Below are positions 1-8,276 of a DNA stretch of 26,653 bases, one piece after another (position 1 is the stretch's first letter; every line of letters starts with the position of its first letter). Location of the stretch: assembly GCA_031285815.1 (NCBI GenBank), contig JAITVM010000008.1:1-26653 (forward strand). The letters are read 5' to 3'. Below the pieces are notes generated by a model. It saw only the letters and a list, made by a program, of their open reading frames with translations. It was not told the origin of the DNA and did not search any database. This stretch comes from Clostridiales bacterium (GTDB lineage Bacteria; Bacillota; Clostridia; Lachnospirales; JAITVM01). The translations under genes and the position numbers were made by a program.

Positions 1-2
1 AT

Positions 3-485
3 GTAGGGCCAACCCCAATAAAAGCCCTGGGCGTTACTGACCAGCATTCACAGGTACAATTATATACTGAAGGGCCCTTTGATAAAATTGTTGTTTTAAT
101 GGGTGTTGATAAATACAAAACCACAATAAATATACCAAAAATTTATCAGGACATACCTAGCCTTGGCTTTTTAGGCGGCATAACCCAAAACGAGCTGATT
201 AAAGTTGAGCAGATGGCTACAGAGTATGCCCTATTAAAATCAGGCAAAGCAAATATGACTATAACCCTCCCTGAAGTAAATGAATTTACTATTGGGCAGG
301 CACTTTACTTATTTGAAGTTGCTACTGGGTTCGCCGGCGAACTTTTGAATATAAACGCATTTGACCAGCCTGGTGTTGAAGAAGGCAAAAACGCAACTTA
401 CGCTATGTTTGGCAGGCCAGGGTATGAAGAGAAGAAAAGAGAATTGGATTCAAGGCCTAAAAAATCCGATAAATACATTATCTAA
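3..485 (+). CDS. pgi: Glucose-6-phosphate isomerase, C-terminal part (5' end outside window)
   Basis: This is the last 160 codons of a gene whose frame is open from the window edge; the in-frame ATG at 99 is internal. Glucose-6-phosphate isomerase interconverts glucose 6-phosphate and fructose 6-phosphate in the cytoplasm (glycolysis and gluconeogenesis). Near the left edge is the family segment ALGVTDQHSQ, which contributes to the active site. The segment GELLNINAFDQPGVEEGK fits the second family signature, ending in the conserved Lys. The protein continues to a basic C-terminus. A GC-rich hairpin lies 44 nt beyond the stop, so pgi appears to end its transcription unit. Identity is very secure; only the N-terminal two-thirds is missing. 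Confidence 0.96.
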   Translation, partial: VGPTPIKALGVTDQHSQVQLYTEGPFDKIVVLMGVDKYKTTINIPKIYQDIPSLGFLGGITQNELIKVEQMATEYALLKSGKANMTITLPEVNEFTIGQALYLFEVATGFAGELLNINAFDQPGVEEGKNATYAMFGRPGYEEKKRELDSRPKKSDKYII

Positions 486-529
486 AATAATAGGCAGGCC
501 CGTTAAAAAACTTTAAGCATATTATCAGT

Positions 530-559
530 AACCCCCTGCAGGCTATGCTTCAGGGGGTT
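530..559 (+). terminator. Stem-loop terminator after pgi
   Basis: A perfect 9-bp stem, AACCCCCTG (530-538) with CAGGGGGTT (551-559), closes a 12-nt loop 44 nt after the pgi stop. The 3' flank is only moderately T-rich, so termination may be incomplete. Confidence 0.6.
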
Positions 560-597
560 TGCATATTTATAAAACAACGGCCAAAGGGGGTTAATAA

Positions 598-1467
598 TTG
601 AAATTTGAAAAATATGAAAATGTAGGCCAGTTTGCGGAAGGCCTGCTTGAATTGCTGCTTGAAAATGAAGCTCAAAATAATTTGCCTTTAAGCTTTATTA
701 AAGATAAATCTCTAGACCCATTAAAATCGTCCTTTTTTTCTGTCAAGGATGAAGATGGCTCAGTTATTCTTGCTGCCGCACGCACGGCGCCCTTTAATAT
801 TGTATTATGTGAAATTGGGCCTAACCATGCCAGTGAAGCCATCAAGCTCCTTTCTGATGAAATAAAAAGCATGGGCATTATACTGCCCGGGGTTCTGGCC
901 ACCAAAGGCACCGCCCAGAAATTTGCAGAGGCATATGCCGGCCAAGGCGGTTTCCGTTTACATTTGTCCATGAATGCCATGCAGCTAGGCAAAGCAGCAA
1001 ATTATAGCCCATCCCCTGGCCACATGAGGCTACTTAATGAATGCGACATGCCTTATGCGCCATATTGGCAAAGGTGTTTTGCTGAAGATTGCTATCTTGA
1101 AACATATACCCTTAACGAATGTATTGATATGGTAAAAAGCAACATAGAAAACGGCAAGCATTATATTTGGGAAGATGGGTACCCGGTATCCCAAGCTGTG
1201 CATGGCAGAAGTACCCCAAATGGGGCAGTAATAAATAGCGTATACACACCGCCACATTTCCGTGGTAAAGGCTATGCCTCGTCAGTTGTTGCGGAATTGT
1301 CAAATACCCTCCTCGAAAAGGGCAATAAATTCTGCTGTTTGTTTGCTGATGCCAGTAACCCTATATCCTGTGGGATATATAGAAAAATAGGGTACTCTGA
1401 TATTTGTATATATGATGATATAAAATTTGAAAGGGTGGCCAAAAATAATGAAGTATTATATTGTTGA
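598..1467 (+). CDS. GNAT-family N-acetyltransferase
   Basis: The 289-residue protein starts with TTG, chosen because AAAGGGGG (583-590) lies at good spacing and no ATG fits. The C-terminal half (about residues 170-275) is a GNAT acyl-CoA-binding fold: VYTPPHFRGKGYASSVVAEL contains the motif-A loop RGKGYA (222-227) that grips the acetyl-CoA pyrophosphate. NPISCGIYRKIGY (254-266) is the typical motif-B end. The N-terminal 150 residues look like a degenerate second GNAT half, as in other two-lobed members of about 290 residues. The substrate cannot be told. The 3' end overlaps the start of a PhzF-family remnant by 20 nt, which suggests the two were once translationally coupled. Confidence 0.85.
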   Translation: MKFEKYENVGQFAEGLLELLLENEAQNNLPLSFIKDKSLDPLKSSFFSVKDEDGSVILAAARTAPFNIVLCEIGPNHASEAIKLLSDEIKSMGIILPGVLATKGTAQKFAEAYAGQGGFRLHLSMNAMQLGKAANYSPSPGHMRLLNECDMPYAPYWQRCFAEDCYLETYTLNECIDMVKSNIENGKHYIWEDGYPVSQAVHGRSTPNGAVINSVYTPPHFRGKGYASSVVAELSNTLLEKGNKFCCLFADASNPISCGIYRKIGYSDICIYDDIKFERVAKNNEVLYC

Positions 1468-1555
1468 CGTTTTTACTGATAGCCTTTTTGGCGGCAGCCC
1501 TGTCAAGATTAGCGGAAAAGCAGTTTTGTATTCCTGTGGGGAAATCAACTTATAA
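1448..1555 (+). pseudogene. PhzF-family gene remnant (N- and C-terminal ends joined, middle deleted)
   Basis: An ATG at 1448, inside the 3' end of the acetyltransferase gene, opens 35 codons. The first part, MKYYIVDVFTDSLFGGSP, reads like the N-terminus of PhzF-family epimerase/isomerase proteins (usual opening: a short strand, then DVFT and FGGNP). The second part, VKISGKAVLYSCGEINL, reads like the last strand pair of the same family. About 250 central residues that the family normally has are absent, and the frame is kept across the junction near 1501. The product could not fold as the enzyme. The 20-nt overlap with the upstream gene indicates that the pair was an operon before deletion. 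The assignment rests on recognition of both termini. Confidence 0.65.
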
Positions 1556-1641
1556 GCCTTGGGGCTTCAGGTGTATTTAATAGCCTATTATCAAAAAATA
1601 TTACAGTAATATACATAAACCCTAAAAAATATTTGCTTTTA

Positions 1642-1671
1642 TTGTGCCTATAACTTTTGTTGTGGTATAAT
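1642..1671 (+). promoter_or_regulatory. Sigma-A promoter of mscL
   Basis: TTGTGC (1642-1647), an 18-bp spacer and TATAAT (1666-1671) are preceded by the extended -10 dinucleotide TG at 1663-1664. It lies about 90 bp upstream of the mscL start. A 15-nt palindrome ATATTACAGTAATAT (1598-1612) sits about 30 bp further upstream. Confidence 0.65.
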
Positions 1672-1760
1672 TAAGCCATTCTAATTTAATTTTGTATAGA
1701 AAATTTGCAGTTTTAGGCAAATTTTCTTTTAAATTTGAAAAATATTTAAAGGGGCTTTAT

Positions 1761-2183
1761 ATGTTAAAAGAATTTAAAGAATTTGCTTTAAGGGGAAATG
1801 TTTTAGACCTCGCCATAGGTGTTATTATTGGCGGGTCGTTTGGCAAAATAGTAACTTCATTTGTTAATGACCTGATTATGCCTTTATTGGGCCTATTGAC
1901 AAGCGGCAACACTTTTACCGGGATGTCTATAACACTTAGGGATGGCGACCCCCCGCTAACATTAAACTACGGGGCGTTTATACAAAATATAATTGATTTT
2001 TTGTTGATAGCCGCTGCGATATTTATATTTATTAAACTAATAAACAGGTTTTTCAGAAAACAAGACCCTCCGGTGGAAATTCCTGAAGAAGAGCCGGAAC
2101 TTAGCACTGGCGAATTATTGTTAGTTGAGATAAGGGACCTTTTAGCCAACGCCGCAAAAGATGGGGGCAAGCCTATAGAATAG
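1761..2183 (+). CDS. mscL: Large-conductance mechanosensitive channel MscL
   Basis: MscL forms a homopentameric membrane pore that opens under high membrane tension and releases solutes on hypo-osmotic shock. The 140-residue protein starts MLKEFKEFALRGNVLDLAIG, the conserved amphipathic N-terminal helix running into TM1. TM1 (about residues 15-43, GVIIGGSFGKIVTSFVNDLI) has the family's glycine-rich pore lining. The periplasmic-side loop is about 40-70, TM2 about 70-95, and an acidic cytoplasmic helix follows. I chose the ATG at 1761 over an in-frame codon at 1692 because AAAGGGG precedes it and family members begin here. Transcription is monocistronic, with its own promoter and a terminator shared with the convergent pilus operon. 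Confidence 0.95.
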   Translation: MLKEFKEFALRGNVLDLAIGVIIGGSFGKIVTSFVNDLIMPLLGLLTSGNTFTGMSITLRDGDPPLTLNYGAFIQNIIDFLLIAAAIFIFIKLINRFFRKQDPPVEIPEEEPELSTGELLLVEIRDLLANAAKDGGKPIE

Positions 2184-2204
2184 CGGTTAATTCAAAATGC
2201 ACAT

Positions 2205-2246
2205 AAAAAAATTCGACAGGCATAAAAAACCCATCGAATTTTTTTT
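2205..2246. terminator. Bidirectional terminator between mscL and pilT
   Basis: A 12-bp perfect stem, AAAAAAATTCGA (2205-2216) with TCGAATTTTTTT (2234-2245), has A/T tracts on both sides and so gives a U-run in either direction. It begins 22 nt after the mscL stop and reaches into the pilT stop codon at 2245. Confidence 0.75.
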
Positions 2247-3309
2247 ATTTAATCTTATCAACCTCAAGCTTAATATATTCTGCATCCACCGCATATTTAA
2301 ATAAATTTGTTTTATCAATAACCCTTTTGCGGTATAGCTCAAGCAAAGAGCCGTCCATGGTAGTCATATGCTCTGCGCTAGATGTAGCTATAATATTTTG
2401 CATTTGGTGCGTTTTGCCTTCACGGATAAGGTTCGCAAGCGCGTTATTCGTAATCATAATTTCAAATGCCGCCACGCGGGATTTTTTATCCGCCGTCGGG
2501 ATAATTTGCTGTGAAATAACGCCTTGCAATATAGTAGATAGCTGTGTCTTAACCTGGTTTTGTTGGCTTGGCGGAAATATATCCACAATCCTGTCAATAG
2601 TTTTTGCTGCACCTATCGTATGCAGGGTAGATAAAACAAGGTGCCCGGTCTCTGCCGCAGTAAGCGCAACAGATATAGTCTCCAAGTCACGCATCTCGCC
2701 AACCAGTATTACATCTGGGTCCTGGCGGAGCGCTGCCCTTAATGAATTTGAAAAGCTTAAGCTGTCTTTGCCAATCTGCCTTTGGTTAATTATGCATGTG
2801 CCATGTTTATGCAAATACTCTATCGGGTCCTCTATTGTAATTATATGGCGGTTTAAGTTATGGTTCATGAAATTAATCATCGCCGCAAGTGTAGTTGACT
2901 TACCGCTACCTGTAGGGCCAGTAACAAGTATTAGCCCCCTTTGCTTTTTGGCGAGCTGCGCAAAAATAGGCGGTGATTTTAATTCTTCAAACGTTGGTGG
3001 CCTATCATTAACAACACGCAATACCGCCCCATATACCGACCTCTGTTTAAACGCATTGACACGGAACCTTGCCCCTGTGGCCGCAAGCGAATACGCACAG
3101 TCCACTTCGCCTTTTTCGTTTAACACTTTTAGTTCACGTTCTGATAATATCTGTGTAACAAGCTTAATACAATCTTCTTTTTTCAAAGTTTTATCATTCA
3201 ATGGGACAAGCTTGCCGTTGCGCCTAATGATAGCCGGGACGCCCAAGGTTATGTGGACGTCGGACGCTTGCAGCTCTACTGCCCTAGTTAAATACTCGTC
3301 GATATTCAT
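2245..3309 (-). CDS. pilT: Type IV pilus retraction ATPase PilT
   Basis: PilT is a hexameric cytoplasmic ATPase that drives pilus depolymerisation, giving twitching and retraction. The 354-residue protein has an N-terminal PAS-like domain (1-100, ASDVHITLGVPAIIRR). The RecA-like core carries Walker A GPTGSGKST (131-139), the Asp box IEDPIEY, Walker B with the motif DPDVILVGEMRD, and the His box TGHLVLSTLHT. The C-terminal segment NLIREGKTHQM corresponds to the PilT-specific AIRNLIRE motif, which supports PilT rather than PilB or TadA. It also lacks the MshEN domain and zinc tetracysteine seen in the adjacent PilB. The ATG has GGGGAG 12 nt upstream. It is the last gene of the operon, 27 nt behind pilB. 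Confidence 0.95.
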   Translation of the reverse strand: MNIDEYLTRAVELQASDVHITLGVPAIIRRNGKLVPLNDKTLKKEDCIKLVTQILSERELKVLNEKGEVDCAYSLAATGARFRVNAFKQRSVYGAVLRVVNDRPPTFEELKSPPIFAQLAKKQRGLILVTGPTGSGKSTTLAAMINFMNHNLNRHIITIEDPIEYLHKHGTCIINQRQIGKDSLSFSNSLRAALRQDPDVILVGEMRDLETISVALTAAETGHLVLSTLHTIGAAKTIDRIVDIFPPSQQNQVKTQLSTILQGVISQQIIPTADKKSRVAAFEIMITNNALANLIREGKTHQMQNIIATSSAEHMTTMDGSLLELYRKRVIDKTNLFKYAVDAEYIKLEVDKIK

Positions 3310-3336
3310 ATGCTATGCAACTCCCCTTTCCATTTA

Positions 3337-5028
3337 TTATTCTTCAACACTATATGCAACCCTTAACAGTTCTTCAACTGTTGTGACCCCTTCTAAAACA
3401 AGCTCCCTACAGGAATCAAAAAGCGTTTTTAGCCCTGATTCTTCTGCCGCTTTTCTAAGGGTTTCTATATCGTCCCCCTTAGAAATATGGGATTTTATTT
3501 CACGCTCTAATACTAAAATTTCGTGGATGCCAATCCTGCCTTTATAGCCCGTATTATTGCACCGGTCACACCCCTTGCCTTTAAACAGCCTAGCCGGCCC
3601 TTGTACTTTTAAGGAGTATATATCCTGCTCTGTGCATTCAATTTCTGTTTTACAGTTTTCACATATGCGCTTAACAAGCCTTTGGGCTATAATCCCAACA
3701 ACAGCTGTTGAAACCATAAATGGCTCAATCCCCATATCAATAAGCCTGGATATTGTTGAAACAGTATCATTGGTATGGAGCGTAGATAAAACAACGTGGC
3801 CAGTAATCGCGGCTTTAACCGCAATTTCTGCAGTTTCAGTATCACGCATCTCACCAATCATAATAACATCTGGGTCTTGGCGCAGCATTGAGCGCAGCGC
3901 AGACGCAAAGGTCAATCCGGCTTTCGGGTTTATATGTACCTGGTTTACACCTTCAAGCCTATATTCAACGGGGTCCTCAGCCGTTATAATATTAGTTTTA
4001 ACTTTATTCAGTTCCCTTAACACAGCATACAGGGTAGTTGTTTTACCGCTACCTGTAGGCCCGGTTAAAAGGATAATCCCTTCCGGGGCTTTAATAATCC
4101 TATCGAAAAGTTTTATATTGTGGTCCGTAAAACCTATCTGCTGTTTAGTCATCATAATACTGCTTCTATCCAATATCCTGATAACTATTTTTTCACCATA
4201 AACAGTCGGCAGCAAGGATATCCTTAAGTCAACTTTTTTACTGTCAACCTCTGTTTCTATCCTGCCGTCCTGCGGCGCCCTTTTTTCTGATATATCCATT
4301 CCGCCCAATATTTTTATCCTGGTAACAATTGCATTAAACGAAGCCTTCGGCGGGTTCATCTCTACCCGTAAATCGCCGTCTATCCTATACCTTACACGTA
4401 TTGAAGTTTCAAATGGCTCTATATGGATATCGGAAGCGCGCTTTTTAATTGCTTGCCTTATTATTGTGTTAACCAGCCTAACAACCGGCGAACGCGCTAC
4501 CTCTTCGTTTTCAAATTCAACAATAGGCACTGCTTCTTCTTCATTGGCCTGCTCTTCAATTATTTCTTCAAAGGCCTCCTTAACATCGTCAGAAGCGTCA
4601 TAGTACCTATCTATAGCCCTCAAAATATCAGATTCAAAGCACATTAATATTTCCAGGTCATACCCGGTTACTAACCGGACATCGTCACGCGCAATAAAGT
4701 CAACAGGGTCAGCCATAACCACAACCAATTTCCCCAGGCGTACGCTTACCGGAATCAAAACATGCTTCCTCGCCATAGACTCGCTGATTAACTTAGGGGT
4801 TTCTTTATCAACCGGAAAATCATCTAATTCAACAAATTGTACAGAATATTGGTATTCAAGTATGGCGGCTAGCTGTTCCCTAGATACTACTTTTTCTTTA
4901 ATCAAAATTTCGCCAAGCCTTAAATTGCTGCTTTGCTGCATACCCAAATATTTTTGTAGCTGCTCTTGGGTAAGCATTTTTATCTCAACTAATATATCGC
5001 CCAGTTTCTTTTTTGTCCTTATCTGCAT
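3337..5028 (-). CDS. pilB: Type IV pilus extension ATPase PilB (GspE family)
   Basis: PilB powers pilin polymerisation at the inner face of the membrane. I place the start at the ATG at 5028 (563 aa), because GGAG lies 8 nt upstream, rather than the GTG two codons earlier. The N-terminal 140 residues form an MshEN (T2SSE_N) domain with two tandem motifs, LGDILVEIKMLTQEQLQ and RLGEILIKEKVVSREQL, the pattern that binds cyclic di-GMP in other members. The linker is acidic (150-175). The ATPase core has Walker A GPTGSGKTT (323-331), Asp box TAEDPVEY, Walker B IMIGEMRD and His box TGHVVLSTLHTND. A zinc tetracysteine CENC...CDRC spans 456-490. The length is normal for the family. It lies between pilD and pilT. 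Confidence 0.95.
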   Translation of the reverse strand: MQIRTKKKLGDILVEIKMLTQEQLQKYLGMQQSSNLRLGEILIKEKVVSREQLAAILEYQYSVQFVELDDFPVDKETPKLISESMARKHVLIPVSVRLGKLVVVMADPVDFIARDDVRLVTGYDLEILMCFESDILRAIDRYYDASDDVKEAFEEIIEEQANEEEAVPIVEFENEEVARSPVVRLVNTIIRQAIKKRASDIHIEPFETSIRVRYRIDGDLRVEMNPPKASFNAIVTRIKILGGMDISEKRAPQDGRIETEVDSKKVDLRISLLPTVYGEKIVIRILDRSSIMMTKQQIGFTDHNIKLFDRIIKAPEGIILLTGPTGSGKTTTLYAVLRELNKVKTNIITAEDPVEYRLEGVNQVHINPKAGLTFASALRSMLRQDPDVIMIGEMRDTETAEIAVKAAITGHVVLSTLHTNDTVSTISRLIDMGIEPFMVSTAVVGIIAQRLVKRICENCKTEIECTEQDIYSLKVQGPARLFKGKGCDRCNNTGYKGRIGIHEILVLEREIKSHISKGDDIETLRKAAEESGLKTLFDSCRELVLEGVTTVEELLRVAYSVEE

Positions 5029-5155
5029 ACACACAACTCCCTAATACTAATTAGTGCAAATCCGTTTGGCATAAGCATTCCGGCTTGCAACACACCAGTC
5101 AAACCAAAATTGCTATATGTACCCAAAAGCTTATTTATTAAATATTGGTTAGGCC

Positions 5156-5917
5156 TTATGCCCCAAAAATATGCCTATATAAACCATAAATCTGTTGCCC
5201 ATATAATGCCGTAATAAACGCCGCAATACACATGCTAGGCCCAAACGGGATTTCTTGTTTTAGTTTTATGCGTTTTCCCAAAGCCCTGGTAATTATAATC
5301 ATTATTAAGCAAAGGTAAAAAGCCAACAGGCTGGTGAGCACAGTATCCCTAACACCTAACACAAGGCCTATGGCTGCCATTAAAATAACATCGCCGAACC
5401 CAAACGCCTCACGTTTGTACGCCAATTTAGCGCCAAAATAAACCAGAAAATATATTGCAAAGCCAATAGCCGCACCTAACAAATGCCCAGCTATGCCTTG
5501 CCTGGCTAAAATAACCCCTATAAACGAAACAATGCTACAAAAAATAAGCACCTCTTCACAGATGACCATATGGTCAAAATCTATAAAGGCAGTTATTATA
5601 AGCATCGAAAAAAATGGCAAGTAAATAATATTTAACGGCGTAAAACCAAAAAATATATAGGAAACATAAAATACAACCCCTGTCAAAAGCTCTACAAAAG
5701 GGTACCGCCATGCTATAGGTGCTTTACAGTACCTACATTTAGCCCGTAAAAAAACCCAACTCAGCACAGGGACCAGGTCAATAGCTTTTAAAGTATTCCC
5801 ACACTTAGGGCAATGTGAGCGCCCTTTTGAGATAGTTTCAGAATTAGGCAGCCGGTATATAACCACATTATAAAAAGACCCTAATACCAACCCAAATAAA
5901 AAAAATATCATTCCCAT
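5156..5917 (-). CDS. pilD: Prepilin peptidase / N-methyltransferase PilD
   Basis: This membrane aspartyl protease cleaves class III signal peptides of the pilins encoded upstream (after the Gly preceding the hydrophobic helix) and methylates the new N-terminus. In the 253 residues, an N-terminal TM is followed by the cytoplasmic zinc loop with CPKC (36-39) and CRYC (61-64), which marks the bifunctional peptidase/methylase type. The catalytic aspartates are expected at D113 (FIDFDHMVI) and at D176 of the GFGD motif (173-176). Seven or eight hydrophobic segments follow the usual topology. It starts with ATG behind an AAAGGGTTG site. It is the only prepilin peptidase in the window, so it probably serves all four prepilins. 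Confidence 0.94.
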   Translation of the reverse strand: MGMIFFLFGLVLGSFYNVVIYRLPNSETISKGRSHCPKCGNTLKAIDLVPVLSWVFLRAKCRYCKAPIAWRYPFVELLTGVVFYVSYIFFGFTPLNIIYLPFFSMLIITAFIDFDHMVICEEVLIFCSIVSFIGVILARQGIAGHLLGAAIGFAIYFLVYFGAKLAYKREAFGFGDVILMAAIGLVLGVRDTVLTSLLAFYLCLIMIIITRALGKRIKLKQEIPFGPSMCIAAFITALYGQQIYGLYRHIFGA

Positions 5918-5953
5918 TAAAATTCAACCCTTTTTATAAAATCCAACGAAACC

Positions 5954-5981
5954 AAGCGGCCCTATTTAAAGGGCCACGCTT
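5954..5981 (-). terminator. Intra-operon stem-loop between the PRC-barrel gene and pilD
   Basis: GGCCCT (5958-5963) pairs perfectly with AGGGCC (5970-5975) around ATTTAA, and AAGC/GCTT extend the stem outside a 2-nt bulge. No strong U-tract follows on the - strand, so it is more likely a partial terminator, processing or stability element than a full stop. Confidence 0.4.
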
Positions 5982-5989
5982 AAGCCTAC

Positions 5990-8119
5990 CTATGCCCTGC
6001 TTATATTATTAATTACCTGCTCGCGTTTAGATTGAAGCCTAAATAATTTTTTAAGGGCATTATTATAATTTTCGCCATCATTTTCTGTTTCTTCTTGTTT
6101 AATCATAGGCTCCATTTTTTTTTTCGGTTGCGGGCCGCTTTGCCCGCTTGCGCCCTCGCCGCCAAATAATTTATCTATCTCAGCCCTTTTATCGTCAGGG
6201 ATTTTATCTGCCGGGCTATTTGATACGAAATTCCCGGTGCCCCCTTCCAGCTTCTCTTCCATATCCAATTGTTTATCCAGTAAATTAAAATCAATATCAA
6301 AATCATTTTTTGGTTTTGTTTCTATAGGCTTGCCCTGCCCGCCGCCTACAATGCTTTTAAGGTCAAGGCTATCATTTTTTAAATCAAAATTATTTTTAGT
6401 TTCATTATTATTATTTTGAACCCCCACTTTTTCATCAAACTTCTTCATAATCCTGTCATAATCAGAACTATCAGAATCTTTTTCTATTTCAGCGTTGGGG
6501 ACAATTGCCTTAAGTTTATCGTAATTAACCTCATTTTTTTCTTCGCCCTTCGGCTTATCCAATGTGTTTTCATATTTCTCCATAATCCCGCTATAATCAA
6601 ACTTATACTGCCCCACCCTTGGCTTGTGTGTTTTTGGGGTAAAGCCGTCAAGCTCAAGGCCATGCTTGCCCTCAGGCTTTTCTGTTTTCTGTATATTAAC
6701 ATTAGTTAATTCGGATAAATCATGCCCGCCTGCATTCTCAATATGGGTACGCTTAGGTACGGGGTCATTCCCGGTTAAGCCTTCAGAAAATTTTATGCCG
6801 GCATCTTGGTTTTGCGGTTTTTGGGCAGTGTTCTGCCCTTTGAGCGATTCAAAACTGGGGATGCTTGGCCCAGAGTTGCTGGCTTTAGAAGGGCCCATAC
6901 GCCTAAATGACAATTTATTGCCTTTTTTAGGGATAACCAATGGGGCCTCTTCAACAGAATTATCAAAATAAGCCTCATCGCTGCCGCCCAGAAGAGGTTC
7001 CGGCTCTTCTTTAATTTTGCTGTTGCTAATTTTTGGTTTCGGGACAAGCCTATCATATAAATCATCGTCAAAATTATTTTCTTCTTTTTTCTTATCCATG
7101 GATGCGCCTAACATTATGGCACCTTCATTTGGGTTTGCAATTTGTTTTTTTGATGTTTCCCTTTCAATAGCAGAAAAATCTTCCCGATAATTTTCGCCGC
7201 CCCTTTTTAAAGCAGAAGGGTCTTCTTGATAAAAATCATCAAATTCACTGGCTGCAGGCTTATCTTGAATATATTCTTTAGTTTTATCGTGGGCTTTATT
7301 ATATTTGCCAAAATCCACAAGCTCTTCTAGGGCCTCTTCAAAATTTTTCGATAACCTTAGCCGGAAATCCTCTTCTTGCTGCTTAAGCTCATAATCAAAA
7401 AAGCTACGCACCTTATTACGCAAATGCCCCGTAAAATCATCTAATTCTTTGACTATCTCTTTTTCAATGAGGACGTATGAATTTCTTAATTTATCATGGT
7501 CCCTCTCTATTTTAACCTTGAACTTGGATATTATATCCACAAGGTCTTTTTCATGGCTATTACTTTCAGATATAGCATTAGCCCCATCTAATAGCGAAGG
7601 GGTTGCCGGGGTTGCTTCTTGCCCGATGGGCTTGCCAAAAAAAGCTTCCTTTGGGCTGGAGTTTTTTGCACCAAAAGAAATGTACCCAATTTTATTTTCA
7701 TAAATTAAATCAACATTTATACATTTAGTCTTTTCAGAATTATAATCAAAATAATATACATCAATCAAGTTGCCTGTTTTATCATCAAAACTATAGTCAA
7801 TAACGGTCCCAACACATTCGCCTTGGTTAGTCAAAACATCCTTGCCGCAAAATAAAACTTCATGATATTTAGATTCGCTGTTAAAGTAAGAATTCCCCAT
7901 CCTTACCATATTAGCTTTATTCGTAATAAAAACTGATTTCCTATCAAAATCAGTATCTGAAAAAGGCACCATAAAAGTGGACTCGTCTTTATTATCCATT
8001 ACCAGAAAAAACTCAACCTTAAACTCTTCTTTACTAATCATAACTTCTTTTATTACGCCGGTATGGGTATCCCCGGAATCTAAATAAGTGGGGAGATCAA
8101 TTATCTCTTTCCTTTTCAA
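5990..8119 (-). CDS. Unrecognised pilus-operon protein with tandem PRC-barrel-like domains and a long disordered tail
   Basis: I set the start at the TTG at 8119 (709 aa), because GGAGGG lies 7 nt upstream; an upstream TTG at 8134 would place that site inside the gene. Residues 1-80 (KRKEIIDLPTYLDSG..., ending near VFITNKANM) and about 85-150 (HEVLFCGKDVLTNQGECVGT, then a GNLIDVYYFD strand) each look like a PRC-barrel: a short strand, a GxVxD turn and a strand pair. Residues about 190-275 are heptad-like and charged, probably a coiled coil. The remaining 430 residues are Asn/Lys/Glu/Pro-rich, apparently disordered, with short recurring YxxIMxKYE/F segments. There is no signal peptide or membrane segment, so it is probably cytoplasmic. 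It sits between the 410-residue protein and pilD. Its function is unknown; a scaffolding or localisation role is only a guess. Confidence 0.7.
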   Translation of the reverse strand: MKRKEIIDLPTYLDSGDTHTGVIKEVMISKEEFKVEFFLVMDNKDESTFMVPFSDTDFDRKSVFITNKANMVRMGNSYFNSESKYHEVLFCGKDVLTNQGECVGTVIDYSFDDKTGNLIDVYYFDYNSEKTKCINVDLIYENKIGYISFGAKNSSPKEAFFGKPIGQEATPATPSLLDGANAISESNSHEKDLVDIISKFKVKIERDHDKLRNSYVLIEKEIVKELDDFTGHLRNKVRSFFDYELKQQEEDFRLRLSKNFEEALEELVDFGKYNKAHDKTKEYIQDKPAASEFDDFYQEDPSALKRGGENYREDFSAIERETSKKQIANPNEGAIMLGASMDKKKEENNFDDDLYDRLVPKPKISNSKIKEEPEPLLGGSDEAYFDNSVEEAPLVIPKKGNKLSFRRMGPSKASNSGPSIPSFESLKGQNTAQKPQNQDAGIKFSEGLTGNDPVPKRTHIENAGGHDLSELTNVNIQKTEKPEGKHGLELDGFTPKTHKPRVGQYKFDYSGIMEKYENTLDKPKGEEKNEVNYDKLKAIVPNAEIEKDSDSSDYDRIMKKFDEKVGVQNNNNETKNNFDLKNDSLDLKSIVGGGQGKPIETKPKNDFDIDFNLLDKQLDMEEKLEGGTGNFVSNSPADKIPDDKRAEIDKLFGGEGASGQSGPQPKKKMEPMIKQEETENDGENYNNALKKLFRLQSKREQVINNISRA

Positions 8120-8218
8120 TGTAATTCCCTCCAAGCCTTTGGATATTTTTAAAGCCTATTTATCTTTTGTATAAATGCTCCATGCTTTTAAATTTATATA
8201 ACTGGCATACGGGATAAA

Positions 8219-8255
8219 GCAATTCTATTTGCCAGCAAACCGCAAACAGAATTGC
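8219..8255 (-). terminator. Intra-operon stem-loop after the 410-residue protein gene
   Basis: Fourteen base pairs (8219-8232 with 8242-8255, one G-U) close a 9-nt loop, directly after the stop at 8277. The - strand continues with TTTATCCC, a weak U-tract, so partial termination or 3'-end protection is likely. Confidence 0.55.
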
Positions 8256-8276
8256 CCTAAGCCGTACCGCGGGTTA

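Noticed and set aside
99..485. A separate 128-residue protein starting at 99
   Set aside because: The frame is open to the left edge and the upstream residues continue the glucose-6-phosphate isomerase sequence.
1448..1555. A functional PhzF-family enzyme
   Set aside because: Only 35 codons remain, with the catalytic and central regions missing.
1692..1760. An N-terminal extension of MscL
   Set aside because: The upstream in-frame codons overlap the promoter region and lack a ribosome site; the ATG at 1761 fits the family start.
2327..3547. A 406-codon open frame on the + strand opposite pilT and pilB
   Set aside because: It is antisense to two well-supported ATPase genes, has no ribosome site, and its translation is Ser/Cys-rich with no family resemblance; a shadow of the codon usage of the real genes.
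3337..5034. GTG at 5034 as the start of pilB
   Set aside because: Only 2 nt separate it from the GGAG site; the ATG at 5028 has the normal 8 nt.
6416..6971. Open frames on both strands inside the PRC-barrel gene
   Set aside because: They lie in the low-complexity tail, lack ribosome sites and overlap each other; the reading frame of the 709-residue protein is continuous.
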